NCBI GenBank assembly: GCA_012718945.1
Contig: JAAYBL010000281.1
Location: 1-50,214, forward strand
Origin: Bacteroidales bacterium
Lineage (GTDB): Bacteria; Bacteroidota; Bacteroidia; Bacteroidales; UBA1402
Direction: 5' to 3'
Length of the DNA: 50,214 bases
Both the position numbers and the translations under genes were made by a program. Below are positions 1 to 9,232 of this stretch, in pieces. Under the pieces are notes generated by a model, which did not search any database, was not told the origin of the DNA, and saw nothing but the letters and a program-made list of their open reading frames with translations. Every line of letters begins with the position of its first letter. Within the stretch, counting starts at the first letter, position 1.

Positions 1-226
1 ATGTTGTGTTGCCTATGCCCTCCATAATGCGAGAAGACGTAGCGCCCTCTACCTGTATGGTTGATTTAGTTAGAAAAGGATTGGCTTCATCTTCGCCTCC
101 CATAAGCGGTTTAAAATCATCGGCATGGTTGAGTAGTTTCTCAAAGGCTTGGCAAATGGTCAGGTTCTCTGCCGCTAGCGGGGACAACAAGCCTAGCAAG
201 GCGACAATCAACAGGTGTTTTCTCAT
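1..226 (-). CDS. Unknown secreted protein, N-terminal part only
   Basis: The reading frame starts at an ATG at 226-224 and stays open to the window edge, giving about 75 residues of an incomplete protein. It begins MRKHLLIVALLGLLSPLAA, a clear signal peptide with a likely type I cleavage site after the second Ala. The mature start (ENLTICQAFEKLLNHADDF) is not one I recognise. It lies 145 bases downstream of the CotH-kinase gene on the same strand, so it may be the next gene of that operon or have its own promoter. The product is probably periplasmic or secreted. Function is unknown, and the missing C-terminal part would be needed to say more. Confidence 0.6.
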   Translation of the reverse strand, partial: MRKHLLIVALLGLLSPLAAENLTICQAFEKLLNHADDFKPLMGGEDEANPFLTKSTIQVEGATSSRIMEGIGNTT

Positions 227-246
227 GGCGCGATGGTATTGGTTTA

Positions 247-296
247 AACAAAAGGCGTATACTGTCACTAAAAACGGCAGGAATCAACCTTTTGTT
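247..296. repeat. 9-bp inverted repeat in the gap before the left-edge gene
   Basis: AACAAAAGG (247-255) is matched by CCTTTTGTT (288-296) with 32 bases between. It sits in the 145-base gap between the CotH-kinase stop and the next start. It could be a weak stem or an operator. No T-run follows on the minus strand, so it is not a typical terminator. Confidence 0.3.
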
Positions 297-371
297 CACA
301 GTACCATCAAAAATTGCGACATTGCTCAAACATTGTACGATTTGCACCCGCAACAGGTAACCGCTATCCGC

Positions 372-3300
372 TTACCGGGTATACACCACTTTGTGCCTTT
401 CCGAATGGGTAGCCCATTGAAGTTTGACCAGGTAAAGGCCGTAAGGTAGGGCCTCTTTGCTCAAATCGACCACTGACGATGTTGATCCGTCGGCCTGCAC
501 GACTAGGCGGCCCTGTAAATCGTACACTTGAATGGTGTATGGTTCATTGGTGGCGGTGTTGATAAAGAAAGCGCCGTCTGTGGGATTGGGATAGAGCTTG
601 ACAAGCGTGCTGGCGGCTGGTAGATCGTTCAGGGCAACCAAGGCATTTTGATCGTCGGCAAAAGGACTGCCGTTTTTCGAGGACGACGCCATCCAATAGC
701 TGGGATCATTGGGATCGCCGGTAGGATTTGTTTCACAAGCGGTTAGCGTATACCCATTACCATCAGCCGAAGTGGGCCATGGATCACTGTCATCGTAGGT
801 AAATAGCAGCCATTTTTTGTTCTGCCTGTCGGTTAGCACCACCGTTTCTCCGCTGTTGGCAAAATTCTTGGAAAAGGAGGCTGTGGGGTATCGCTTGTAG
901 CGGGTATAGAAACGGTTGGGCTTGAAGGCGGCTACATAGAAGCCCCCCGGATTCAGCACAGTATAATCGGGAAAAGGATGATATACGGCCGAATCCAATC
1001 GCAGGCCAGTCAGATCGATGGGGCTGCTACCTATGTTTTTAAATTCAATGAACTCATACTGTTCGCCTCCCACTACACCACTGTCAATCAACGTATCGGC
1101 CGGATGATAATGGATTTCCGTCACTTTCAGATTGGCGTAATCCTCAGTGGCTTTGCTCAACAACAACCGTTTAAGCGGTCCCCAATTGCCGCTGTTAAAA
1201 ATGCGCGCATTGATGACTGTGGTATTGTCGATGGCCAGGCTTGCACTTCCCACTACCAAGGTGGATGTGGGATTAATCGTTCCACCAAAGTTGCGTGGAT
1301 CTGTATCATCAAGGGTATAATACAATGCACCTGAAGTTGCATTGTCCGGATGGGTCAACGTGACGGTCAAATTGGTATAAAAACGTTGATATTCCGCATA
1401 GACAGAACCTCCGTTCAGTTTAACCAACGGCGTTGCGAGGTTGGGAAAGAGCCCTTCGTCGATCAGCTGTTGCTTTACAATATCCGATCTGGCAGGGAAG
1501 AATCGGTCGTAAAGGCTTTGAAGGAATTTCAGCCAGTCTTGCTTTGTAAACGATGTGCTGCGTTTTGCATCGCCCCAACGGGCTGATTCAGCAATCACAG
1601 CGTAGTCTATCTCGGCCTGCCTGGATTGATAGGACAAAGGTGCTTGTTGAGCCGTGAGCAACCCACCCCTACTAAAGTGTTTGTAGGCCCTGTCCTTAAA
1701 ACGCAACGTGTATTCAGGGTTCATGGAAAGCTTGTAATGCAACCACTGGGGATTAAATGCACTCACGCTCGTGATGTTCATCAACCCTTTGCTGCCCAGG
1801 TTGACCCTGTTTTCTTGTATGCCGTCGTTGATGTTCACCGGATCAGGAAACATACTATGTTCTGAATCATGGGCCATAAAGCGGAAACCCTTGGAATAAT
1901 CGTTACGATTGTAAACGGCGTAGAAGTTGTTGGGCATATCATCGCCATACCAGGCAGAAACGGGCGCGTCAAAATTACCGGTATAAAAAATGACGAGCAT
2001 GTAATCTATCAAGTTGTCAATGTCTACCAGCGACTTACCCATCGGGTTGAGGCTCCCGTTTGAATGTTTGCCCTGCAGAGCCAGGTAAGCTGAATTGGAG
2101 GCAAAACCTGTTACGCATTTAGTCCACAATTCCGTCCAGGCATCCATGTTGCCATCGGTGGGTTCGTTGAAGTAAGGCCATCCATCAGAATTGACCTTGA
2201 TGACATCATAGTCCTCCTTTTCACCGCCAAAATAGGTTTCCGCATAACTGGCTTCGGCCCGCTCATCGGTTTGGTAAAGCCCCCAATACATCCCGTTCAG
2301 ATAAAGGTGGTAGTAGCGACCGCGCTTATAGGGCTGTCCCATCTTGCCTTGCATGTCCCGGCTGTAGATGTCTGTGATGAAATTGTTGTGGGCATCACCA
2401 TCCTTGCTCCAGGAATAGTTTTGCTCGCAACGAAGATCGATGCAGTCGAAGGTCGTCGCACCCTCCGTACCAAAAAGGGGGTATTCTAATTTTTTTGCAC
2501 CATACTCGTCCCTGAAGTAAAAACGAAACGCCCGCTTAGCGCTTTCTTTCTGTTTGGCACTGGCGGCACCTCTGATGCGCAATCCCGCGTTGATTTGAAA
2601 CTGTTGTACCCCGTTGGCATCAATCAGTTCGATGGAACAAGGCCGCTCCCAGGCGCGCCCCCCTTTTTCGGCATTCACGTAAATACCGGTGGCCACACTA
2701 AAGAGGTTGGCCATATCGGTGTTCACCGATATCGTGGGGATTTGCTTGAGGGCCTTTTCCAGTTGAGGCCCATACGTGGCGTTGTTGACCACGTCGCTGG
2801 CCATGGCGTAATCAAGCGACTGGCCATTGACGTTGTAACCTGGCCAGGGGGCTCCCGGGTGTGCCTGACTCTTAACCTTGTCTAAAAATACGTACGTGTG
2901 AGCAAGGGCCGCTGAGGGCTTGTAGCCGGTTTTTGTGAGGCAAGCTCTGACCACATAGGCTGGTGTGGTTCCTCTACCAATATTCAGCGAAGGGTTGATC
3001 GTGATGTTAACAGAGCTGGTGTTGACACTTACGGCGGTCGAAGAGGTGCCAGGATCGCTGCCATCAATGGTGTATTTGAGGGTACACCCTTCGATGGGTG
3101 AGGTCAAAGTCAGGATAAAAGGGCTGGTGTAGAAACCGGCCTTTTGGCTGAACAGCACATTGGCCTCATGGGGAAAAGCCGGCATGGGTGGTGAGGCCGA
3201 CAAACTCATATCAAAATAAAAGTCCGAGCTGTTCAAAGAAACATTCAACAGCATAACTGTCAACGTATTGCCACCATTGACCAAGTTCAGGTCGGCCACA

Positions 3301-3770
3301 TTAAGGGTGTACGATTCGGCCACTGCCCATTCGTGGTTAGCCAACGCTATGGAAGACTTACTGAGCGTGGAAGGTGCATTGACACTGAGCACCGTTTTCC
3401 CGTTGATGGCCACGACAAAGCCGTCATCGTAATTAACACCCAAGTCGACGGTGGTCAGTTTTTCAACCTGTTCAGCCGTAAATGTCGTGTGTAAAAATAC
3501 GGTCGTATAGCTACCCTGCATATCTGACAGCACGGTTCCGCCATTGCCATCACCATAACGAAACGGTGCATTACTCGTGGCCCAGCTGCTGACATCAAGG
3601 TTGGCGCCCATCAGTTCACTCACGTTCATCGTTGTCTGGTTTCCTTTCAGGTAACGGAAAGAACTACCCATTGGGAAATTGATTTGAGCGCTGACGGGTA
3701 ATACCAAGGTTGCCGCAGCCAGCAACAAAGCCAGGTGATAGTGTCGTTTAAGGCAAAGGTGTCGTTTCAT
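372..3770 (-). CDS. CotH-kinase family surface protein with type IX sorting domain
   Basis: Secreted 1132-residue multidomain protein. I chose the ATG at 3770 because it gives a normal signal peptide (MKRHLCLKRHYHLALLL..., ending PVSA); the longer frame adds 22 residues without one. In order it has a beta-sandwich N-terminal region, a chitobiase/hexosaminidase C-terminal-like module (about 205-300, with YTIDGSDP), a CotH-kinase domain (about 345-690, with RGRYYHLYLNGMYWGLYQ near 483-500 and HDSEHSMF near 635), a second chitobiase-type module (YTLDDTDPR), a lamin-tail domain (KVTEIHYHPAD, EFIEFKNIG), and a type A type IX sorting domain (KLYPNPTDGAFFI, ending KVVYTR). CotH of Bacillus is an atypical spore-coat protein kinase; proteins of this architecture in Bacteroidota are mostly uncharacterised. 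It follows the TonB receptor by 119 bases on the same strand. Kinase activity here is inferred from family only. Confidence 0.88.
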   Translation of the reverse strand: MKRHLCLKRHYHLALLLAAATLVLPVSAQINFPMGSSFRYLKGNQTTMNVSELMGANLDVSSWATSNAPFRYGDGNGGTVLSDMQGSYTTVFLHTTFTAEQVEKLTTVDLGVNYDDGFVVAINGKTVLSVNAPSTLSKSSIALANHEWAVAESYTLNVADLNLVNGGNTLTVMLLNVSLNSSDFYFDMSLSASPPMPAFPHEANVLFSQKAGFYTSPFILTLTSPIEGCTLKYTIDGSDPGTSSTAVSVNTSSVNITINPSLNIGRGTTPAYVVRACLTKTGYKPSAALAHTYVFLDKVKSQAHPGAPWPGYNVNGQSLDYAMASDVVNNATYGPQLEKALKQIPTISVNTDMANLFSVATGIYVNAEKGGRAWERPCSIELIDANGVQQFQINAGLRIRGAASAKQKESAKRAFRFYFRDEYGAKKLEYPLFGTEGATTFDCIDLRCEQNYSWSKDGDAHNNFITDIYSRDMQGKMGQPYKRGRYYHLYLNGMYWGLYQTDERAEASYAETYFGGEKEDYDVIKVNSDGWPYFNEPTDGNMDAWTELWTKCVTGFASNSAYLALQGKHSNGSLNPMGKSLVDIDNLIDYMLVIFYTGNFDAPVSAWYGDDMPNNFYAVYNRNDYSKGFRFMAHDSEHSMFPDPVNINDGIQENRVNLGSKGLMNITSVSAFNPQWLHYKLSMNPEYTLRFKDRAYKHFSRGGLLTAQQAPLSYQSRQAEIDYAVIAESARWGDAKRSTSFTKQDWLKFLQSLYDRFFPARSDIVKQQLIDEGLFPNLATPLVKLNGGSVYAEYQRFYTNLTVTLTHPDNATSGALYYTLDDTDPRNFGGTINPTSTLVVGSASLAIDNTTVINARIFNSGNWGPLKRLLLSKATEDYANLKVTEIHYHPADTLIDSGVVGGEQYEFIEFKNIGSSPIDLTGLRLDSAVYHPFPDYTVLNPGGFYVAAFKPNRFYTRYKRYPTASFSKNFANSGETVVLTDRQNKKWLLFTYDDSDPWPTSADGNGYTLTACETNPTGDPNDPSYWMASSSKNGSPFADDQNALVALNDLPAASTLVKLYPNPTDGAFFINTATNEPYTIQVYDLQGRLVVQADGSTSSVVDLSKEALPYGLYLVKLQWATHSERHKVVYTR

Positions 3771-3889
3771 GAGTAACTGATCGGTTGCCACGAAGGTAAC
3801 ACCTTTTGTCCGACCAATTTCCGTATAATAAACCACAGACTCCCATATTGGAAACCTGTCGCAGGAATTTGGAGGATTGTTTCAAACCT

Positions 3890-6013
3890 TTAGAAAAAAA
3901 GGCCATACTGAACGGAAGGCAAGAAAGGCAAAAGACTGAGCTGTTGCCAGGCACCTTTTTCAAAAAACACGAGGTAAGGATTGTGGCGATTGAGCACATT
4001 ATAGACGCCAAGTGTCAGTTCACGGGTACAACTACGTCCCTTTGAGCGAAGGGTATAACCCAAGTCTACCCTAATATAGTCAGGTAACTGATAACTATTG
4101 ACTCTACTCATTTGTTGGCGGAAATACACCTGTTTATGCATCTCCGCATTGGTAAAACTGGCATCAATCAAGTTCCAGTAAGGGGTTGTCACACCTTCAT
4201 AATAGCCGACAGGAATGGTTTCATAATGACCTGATGCGTAACTTAGGCCGGCAGACAGCAGCTGCCTGGAACGGTCAGTCTGCTTCATCGTAAACCGAAG
4301 GTCAAAGTTCAGGTTATGTCTTCGATCGAATTTGAATGGGTAACGTCGACCTTCATTGATCGCCTCGAAACGACGATCGGTTTTGGAAAGTGTATAGGAA
4401 AGCGCCCCCTTTAAACGGCCCGATGTCCGTTCAAGACGGGTTTCCAAGCCATAACTCCTTCCCTCACCTGTTGTAACCTCCGTTCTCCAATCGACTTGCT
4501 GGAGGCTAAAAAGGGCAACTGGATTGATGTAACTGACCAGCTGTCGCATGGTTTTGTAATAAGCACCACTTGATAACAACCAGGGACCAGATTGCCAAAA
4601 CAGCCCCGCATACCACTGATGAGCCGACTCTGGAGGAAGCAGGTTGGAGGCTGGCACCATCAGGTCGATGGACCAACCTGTCGGTAAACCTTCAAGCGTA
4701 TGACTGGTTTGATGCATACGGTCATAGGAGCCCACCAATCCCCAACCCAAAAAGGGGGAATAGGTTATTTTGCCGTGAACATCGGGCAACCATCGGACGA
4801 TAGATCCTGAAAGGCAAGTCAGACGACAGCCAGCCACAACACTAAGATTGTCACTTGTATACATGATGTCTGAATAAAGCGCCATATTAGCTACGAAAGA
4901 CGTGTCACCCAAGGTATTCATCGCTTCTCTGCCCACCATCTGACGACCGGCTGCCGGTGTAAATCGACGTAGTGTTCCAGAAAGGCCGGCTTGAATAGCC
5001 CATTTTCCAGCCATGTAATGGGTGTTCGTTGACAGGTAAGCCTCATCCAGTCCTGTACGCATCCTTAGATCAGTCTTTACGTCACCGTCACTACCCGAAT
5101 AGCGTTGTTGTTGGGCGGAATGAAAATGATTAACATAAGCCAATGTTTTGAAACTGAAGCGTGGAGAAGGTTGATAGTCCCAGGCAGCCCTCACGTGTGC
5201 GTTGTTCCAATTAAAGGCAATCATTGTTTCACCATTGTCAAAACAGGTGTAGTCATTGCTGTAATAGCCACTAAGGGATAGTTGATGGTTAACACGGGGC
5301 CGATAAGCTACCTTCACGTAGGCATCTCCCATTTGTGGTTGCAAACGAACGGACGTTCCACTGACTTTTCTAAACAGGTCATACTCAAGTTGAAGCGGTG
5401 ACAAACGGACGGCCGATACCAGGCCCCAAGTGGTATCTGGTGTAGCGCCGTAGACAGATCCTCCCAGCATGTAAGGAGAAAGTGAAACAGAACCACGCCA
5501 GTCATTGTTCGGTTCCCGGCTGCGTAATTGGTTCAGAGAAGAGAGGTAGTCACCCGTTGAAGCGGGGAATCCGCCTTGAAAGAAATTGACTGTCGTGGCA
5601 ATGTCAGGATGAAAGGATGAAAACAAACCGTATAAATGCGTGGGTCCATACACAGGCACATCGTCCAATAAAATACGGTTATTACTGTTATTGCCACCCC
5701 TGACATAATAACCCAAACAACCTTCCATACCTTGAATCACACCTGGGAGACTGCCGACAAACCGCAGCACATCAGGTTCACCGATGACACTGATTTGTCC
5801 AGCCAAATCATCTTTGGTATATACATAGCGGGAAGTATGTCTGCTACGCCCCTGTTCAACGACCGTTACCGGTTTTAATTCTACACGCTTCAAACTATCT
5901 GCCACATTCCTTTCAAACACTGACTCTCTCTCCTGGCCATGAATCAGGGTATAACAATTCACCATCAGCAGAAGCATCAGGGCTTTCAACAAAGGATCAT
6001 TCGTGCGCTTCAT
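3890..6013 (-). CDS. TonB-dependent receptor (plug plus beta-barrel, no N-terminal extension)
   Basis: Outer-membrane receptor of 707 residues. The ATG at 6013 was chosen because it gives a signal peptide (MKRTNDPLLKALMLLLMVNC..., ending HGQ); the frame itself is open further upstream. The plug domain follows directly (about 40-160: DVLRFVGSLPGVIQG, YYVRGGNNSNNRILLDDVPV), then a porin-like barrel ending in aromatic residues (QYGLFF). It lacks the carboxypeptidase-like N-terminal domain seen in SusC proteins, so it is not a SusC. The start overlaps the end of the DUF4249 lipoprotein gene by 17 bases, which suggests translational coupling. DUF4249 lipoproteins commonly sit next to such receptors and may act as a surface partner. 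The substrate is unknown. Confidence 0.88.
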   Translation of the reverse strand: MKRTNDPLLKALMLLLMVNCYTLIHGQERESVFERNVADSLKRVELKPVTVVEQGRSRHTSRYVYTKDDLAGQISVIGEPDVLRFVGSLPGVIQGMEGCLGYYVRGGNNSNNRILLDDVPVYGPTHLYGLFSSFHPDIATTVNFFQGGFPASTGDYLSSLNQLRSREPNNDWRGSVSLSPYMLGGSVYGATPDTTWGLVSAVRLSPLQLEYDLFRKVSGTSVRLQPQMGDAYVKVAYRPRVNHQLSLSGYYSNDYTCFDNGETMIAFNWNNAHVRAAWDYQPSPRFSFKTLAYVNHFHSAQQQRYSGSDGDVKTDLRMRTGLDEAYLSTNTHYMAGKWAIQAGLSGTLRRFTPAAGRQMVGREAMNTLGDTSFVANMALYSDIMYTSDNLSVVAGCRLTCLSGSIVRWLPDVHGKITYSPFLGWGLVGSYDRMHQTSHTLEGLPTGWSIDLMVPASNLLPPESAHQWYAGLFWQSGPWLLSSGAYYKTMRQLVSYINPVALFSLQQVDWRTEVTTGEGRSYGLETRLERTSGRLKGALSYTLSKTDRRFEAINEGRRYPFKFDRRHNLNFDLRFTMKQTDRSRQLLSAGLSYASGHYETIPVGYYEGVTTPYWNLIDASFTNAEMHKQVYFRQQMSRVNSYQLPDYIRVDLGYTLRSKGRSCTRELTLGVYNVLNRHNPYLVFFEKGAWQQLSLLPFLPSVQYGLFF

Positions 6014-6911
6014 CGTTATAACGTATGATCCGTTCAGCATAAGCAGCAAAAATGCCCAGCCCCTGGGAGATGTTGGAATACACATTGGATTCATCAAGCC
6101 AGACGATGGGGTCATCTGGATCCAAACGGTTCATGGTTTTTTGCAGACTGGTTTTCAAATAGGCGTCATACTCGGTTGAGGCAGCCTGAAAACAGACATA
6201 CGTATGGTCAGCAAAATTGGTTTGCAGGCAAAAGGGCTGAGTAGCCAATGGTGAGATAGACTCATTGGCCTGCAGACGGATATAAAACAGAAACGATGGT
6301 GTCCAGGCTGAGGGTAACAAGTCCAGAAGATTGCCAAAAGCGTTGAAATGATCAGCCTGCGGATGATCAGTCCCTACCTCTTCGTGCAGATTGTCGCTTG
6401 ACACCGGTTTTGACCATGGAAAAAGGTGGGTGGGAGCAGCGATAATGGCCACCCAACAAGGATCTGGTGCGGCATTTTGTACAAACCATTTGGTCGGGTA
6501 GGCATCTGCTTCGGGTACATCCTCAATGGCAGGCAATGCTGGCATGGTTGTGCTGGCAGTCAGATGAGTGCCATCCGACAACACAGCCTGCAGGTGATAG
6601 GTTGCTCCGTATTGCGGCAGGTAAGTCAACGTCCAATCGCCATCACCCGCTGGCTGAAAGGAACCCACCAGGCTATCCTCTTTGTAAAGGTTGATAGTAG
6701 CCGTATCGATAGGAATAACCAAGGGACGGTCGTCAATGTTCAAACTCCACGTCAGCCGCAGTGTTTGCACGCTGTCGTTAGTCAAGACACAATTCAAAAC
6801 AGGCTTGCGTGTACCGTCTGTAATGATGGTCACTTCACTGACACAGCCGCCAGTAATGATCAACAATCCGGCAGCCAACAGGCAAACTGCGAGGCGACGG
6901 TGTGTCATCAT
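5997..6911 (-). CDS. DUF4249-type lipoprotein
   Basis: A 304-residue lipoprotein with signal peptide and lipobox (LLIITGGC, Cys near 23). The body is beta-rich, with an N-terminal KPVLNCVLTND motif, a segment like LYKEDSLVGSFQPAGDGDW and a later TYHLQAVLSDGTHLTASTTMP strand pair. This is the pattern of the DUF4249 family of Bacteroidota, which is usually encoded beside a TonB-dependent receptor, as it is here. The two adjacent ATG codons at 6911 and 6908 are equally possible starts. It begins 13 bases after the preceding lipoprotein gene and overlaps the receptor gene by 17 bases. Likely role: outer-membrane partner of the receptor; the ligand is unknown. Confidence 0.78.
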   Translation of the reverse strand: MMTHRRLAVCLLAAGLLIITGGCVSEVTIITDGTRKPVLNCVLTNDSVQTLRLTWSLNIDDRPLVIPIDTATINLYKEDSLVGSFQPAGDGDWTLTYLPQYGATYHLQAVLSDGTHLTASTTMPALPAIEDVPEADAYPTKWFVQNAAPDPCWVAIIAAPTHLFPWSKPVSSDNLHEEVGTDHPQADHFNAFGNLLDLLPSAWTPSFLFYIRLQANESISPLATQPFCLQTNFADHTYVCFQAASTEYDAYLKTSLQKTMNRLDPDDPIVWLDESNVYSNISQGLGIFAAYAERIIRYNDEAHE

Positions 6912-6924
6912 CTTTATTGGACAC

Positions 6925-7707
6925 TTAGTTTAGTAAGTGTATCGTTTGAGTGGTGTCCGACAAGACCATCCCTTCTGTCGTCTCCAATGTGACAGCAAAA
7001 CGGGTATCAAGGGGAAGCAATGGAAAACTACCCGTCAGTTTTACCTGAAGGGTGGGCTGAACAAGTGGTTTCAACGCCAGCCATTGCTGCACCGTAGTTG
7101 GTTTTTCAACATCACCAAAGCCATACAGCAAGAGTTCATTGCGCGCATCAACTATATAATCGGGAAAATAACCAACAATTTCCACATGATCATTCAGTGT
7201 GGCCCCAGCTGGGATATCAAAGAGGGGGGCATCCAGGGCAACCAGGTTGAACGCTGTCACACCCGTCCGCCTGTACTCAATGGGTACTACATTATCCTTC
7301 TGTTTAGACGAAGAACCCTCTTTCTGACTACGCTTCATATAGCTTTCATAACTGTCCACCAGGGCCTGCTCCAGTGTCTTATTGGCTGACGCACCCACTT
7401 CTTCCTCTGGTGCGAAAAACTCAATGAAACGGCCTTCATCCCCAAAAAGAGACAACAGATTTGTCGTGCCGGTGGAAACAGCGAGTAACAGTTCATCGAC
7501 TTTTACGGTATCACTGAAATTTGTCTTCTTTTCTACAAAGGTATTACCTTGATAGGTTGAAGTGACCAGTTGACCAGGAAACAGCCACACTTGAGTCGTA
7601 CTGCGCGGCACACAAACAACAATCGTATCGCTCGTTGTTTCCTTTTCGCAACAAAGCATCAACAACATGATCAGGCAAATTAGGCAAGGCAAGATAATGC
7701 TTTTCAT
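6925..7707 (-). CDS. Unrecognised lipoprotein in the peptidase/TonB operon
   Basis: A 260-residue protein with a very hydrophobic leader and a lipobox (LIMLLMLCC, Cys at 19 or 20), so probably an outer-membrane lipoprotein. I do not recognise the family. The mature part is acidic in its first third (FFAPEEEVGAS), has a short Lys/Ser-rich hydrophilic stretch (SQKEGSSSKQKDN), then a beta-rich C-terminal half. It starts 96 bases after the C10 peptidase stop, with a strong stem-loop in that gap, and ends 13 bases before the DUF4249 gene. The tight packing suggests that it works with the peptidase or the receptor. It could be a peptidase-associated inhibitor or surface partner, but the sequence does not show this. 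Confidence 0.65.
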   Translation of the reverse strand: MKSIILPCLICLIMLLMLCCEKETTSDTIVVCVPRSTTQVWLFPGQLVTSTYQGNTFVEKKTNFSDTVKVDELLLAVSTGTTNLLSLFGDEGRFIEFFAPEEEVGASANKTLEQALVDSYESYMKRSQKEGSSSKQKDNVVPIEYRRTGVTAFNLVALDAPLFDIPAGATLNDHVEIVGYFPDYIVDARNELLLYGFGDVEKPTTVQQWLALKPLVQPTLQVKLTGSFPLLPLDTRFAVTLETTEGMVLSDTTQTIHLLN

Positions 7708-7746
7708 GGTTGTACGTCTTTATGACGCGCCCAGGTTAACAGACCG

Positions 7747-7770
7747 GGTGCTGACATTTTCATCAGCACC
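7747..7770. other. 8-bp stem-loop between the C10 peptidase and lipoprotein genes
   Basis: GGTGCTGA (7747-7754) pairs perfectly with TCAGCACC (7763-7770) around an 8-base loop. It lies between two genes of the same strand. There is no T-run after it on the minus strand, so an mRNA-stabilising or partial attenuating hairpin is more likely than a full terminator. Confidence 0.45.
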
Positions 7771-7803
7771 TGGACCATCAACCAGTTAAGGGCGTCTTTT
7801 CTG

Positions 7804-9147
7804 TTAATTAGCCGTAAAATTAGAAATAATTTCCCTATCGTACAAATAATTACGATCCGAGGAAGTCTTCCAATCTCCAGTAAGGGTGTAACGGTTACCA
7901 TCATAGGAACCCGAGTACCCCCAGTTCATAATTAACGCGTGATTTGTCGTGGAAATGGACTCCGTTACCCTATTTTCAACATACGGAATTGGGGTATTAC
8001 TGTTACCGCTATAAACCCACTCATACGTGTATGTATACTTTGTTCTGTCTGCTTCATACCCATCGATGATCCAGGCATGACCAGTGTAGTGAGGAATGCG
8101 AATACCAAGAAACGTAGTATAGTACTTTCGGTTCGCTGAAACAATCACAGGTCGTCCACTATTGAGACTGCTCAAAACGGTGCTTGAATTGTACGATTGA
8201 CTACTACTGCCAACCCCCTGTCCGCTTAAAAAGCTTCTTAGATCACTCATGCTGGCGCCTGAGCCACCTTCCTCATAATCCATATCGATACTCATGCCGA
8301 CATAGCCAATCAGATAGGCAGACAAATCTGTGTTTGTTTCCCAGGTCCGGGTCGCCATGTTATCCCAAACTGTCGAGCCGAAGTTCGAGAAATTGAAGGA
8401 ATAACTGGAAGAGTTGTCACTGGAATACCCATAACAAACCCCACTTGCCGGTGCTGTGACGGGTTTACCCAATGCATAATGTAAGAAATAAGCCATTTGC
8501 GCACCGGCCACTGCCACACATCCGGCAGGACAACGGGTGGTGTAATTAGAGTTCGTATAGGGCACACAGCTATTCCATGGTGAAGACTGACCCCATTTTG
8601 TCTGAATCAGTGGGCCCACAGTGATTGGTGTCAGTGCTGTGGTTGTCACACCGACCAACTCCCAATACCCTTCTACATCATCAATGGGTAATGCATCTTT
8701 ATCGAGTATACGACGTGGGCTCTTGCCTGCCAGGTGGTCGGAATAGGCCTCAAATCGCAACCATACCTTGTAGTTGTCGCTAGTTTCATCAAAGTCTGTG
8801 GTCTGTTTTAGTTCATAAACCCGGTTGGCTAAGTCATCCAGCCAAATCACTAAACCGGGAGGCAGGTTGTCCAAATCCAGCGAACCTTGATCACCTTCGG
8901 CCAAGGTGACAGGCAGGCGCTTGTCCGCTGCAATCAATGACCAACCCATGTCATCTTGAAATGTAACCAAGTACATGAGGGTGTCTTCGGCATGTGTGAT
9001 TGGTTCAATAGACGCCACCAGTTTTGGTGCCACATTGGTGGATGGCACACTCAAAAGATCCAACAACGTTTGATAAGAGACATCAAAAGTGGACATCGGT
9101 GTTTCCGCTTTTTTTTGAGAAAGACCTGCATCGTCATCCAATGTCAC
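7804..9147 (-). CDS. C10 family cysteine peptidase (streptopain-like), signal peptide cut off by an amber codon
   Basis: Papain-like peptidase of clan CA, family C10 (SpeB, interpain). The open frame has 447 residues from a GTG at 9147. It has an N-terminal Spi-type propeptide region (about 20-165, with GWSLIAADKRLPVTLAEG) and a catalytic domain. Cys210 in RCPAGCVAVAGAQMAYF is the nucleophile, His357 in HYTGHAWIIDGYE is the general base, and NHALIMNWGYSG (Asn408, Trp409) gives the remaining conserved residues. All key residues are present. The frame continues upstream to an ATG at 9207 that would encode a lipoprotein signal peptide, but a TAG at 9163-9165 interrupts it. From the GTG the enzyme would stay in the cytoplasm, so the locus is probably a pseudogene, a regulated variant or a sequencing error. 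A good promoter precedes the ATG. Confidence 0.85.
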   Translation of the reverse strand: MTLDDDAGLSQKKAETPMSTFDVSYQTLLDLLSVPSTNVAPKLVASIEPITHAEDTLMYLVTFQDDMGWSLIAADKRLPVTLAEGDQGSLDLDNLPPGLVIWLDDLANRVYELKQTTDFDETSDNYKVWLRFEAYSDHLAGKSPRRILDKDALPIDDVEGYWELVGVTTTALTPITVGPLIQTKWGQSSPWNSCVPYTNSNYTTRCPAGCVAVAGAQMAYFLHYALGKPVTAPASGVCYGYSSDNSSSYSFNFSNFGSTVWDNMATRTWETNTDLSAYLIGYVGMSIDMDYEEGGSGASMSDLRSFLSGQGVGSSSQSYNSSTVLSSLNSGRPVIVSANRKYYTTFLGIRIPHYTGHAWIIDGYEADRTKYTYTYEWVYSGNSNTPIPYVENRVTESISTTNHALIMNWGYSGSYDGNRYTLTGDWKTSSDRNYLYDREIISNFTAN

Positions 9148-9207
9148 TTGATTACATGCGGCCTATGCCAACGAAAGGCCAATCAGGAAAAACATACGTG
9201 TCTTCAT
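9148..9207 (-). pseudogene. Detached lipoprotein signal peptide of the C10 peptidase, with in-frame TAG
   Basis: From the ATG at 9207 the frame reads MKTRMFFLIGLSLA, stop (TAG at 9163-9165), then AACNQ, running without a shift into the peptidase frame at 9147. If the amber codon were TTG (Leu, one base different), the string would be L-A-A-C, a textbook lipobox. The signal peptide therefore belongs to the peptidase, and the stop is a single substitution. Confidence 0.75.
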
Positions 9208-9232
9208 ATAAAAGGTTTTTAAATGATTGGAA

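Noticed and set aside
3748-4011. Minus-strand frame of 87 codons between the TonB receptor and the CotH gene
   Set aside because: It overlaps the ends of both genes in another frame and has no leader or family pattern.
9163-9165. TAG read as a sense codon (recoded genome)
   Set aside because: PL11 and the four-FAS1 gene end naturally at TAG, and no other gene here has an internal TAG, so a changed code is unlikely.
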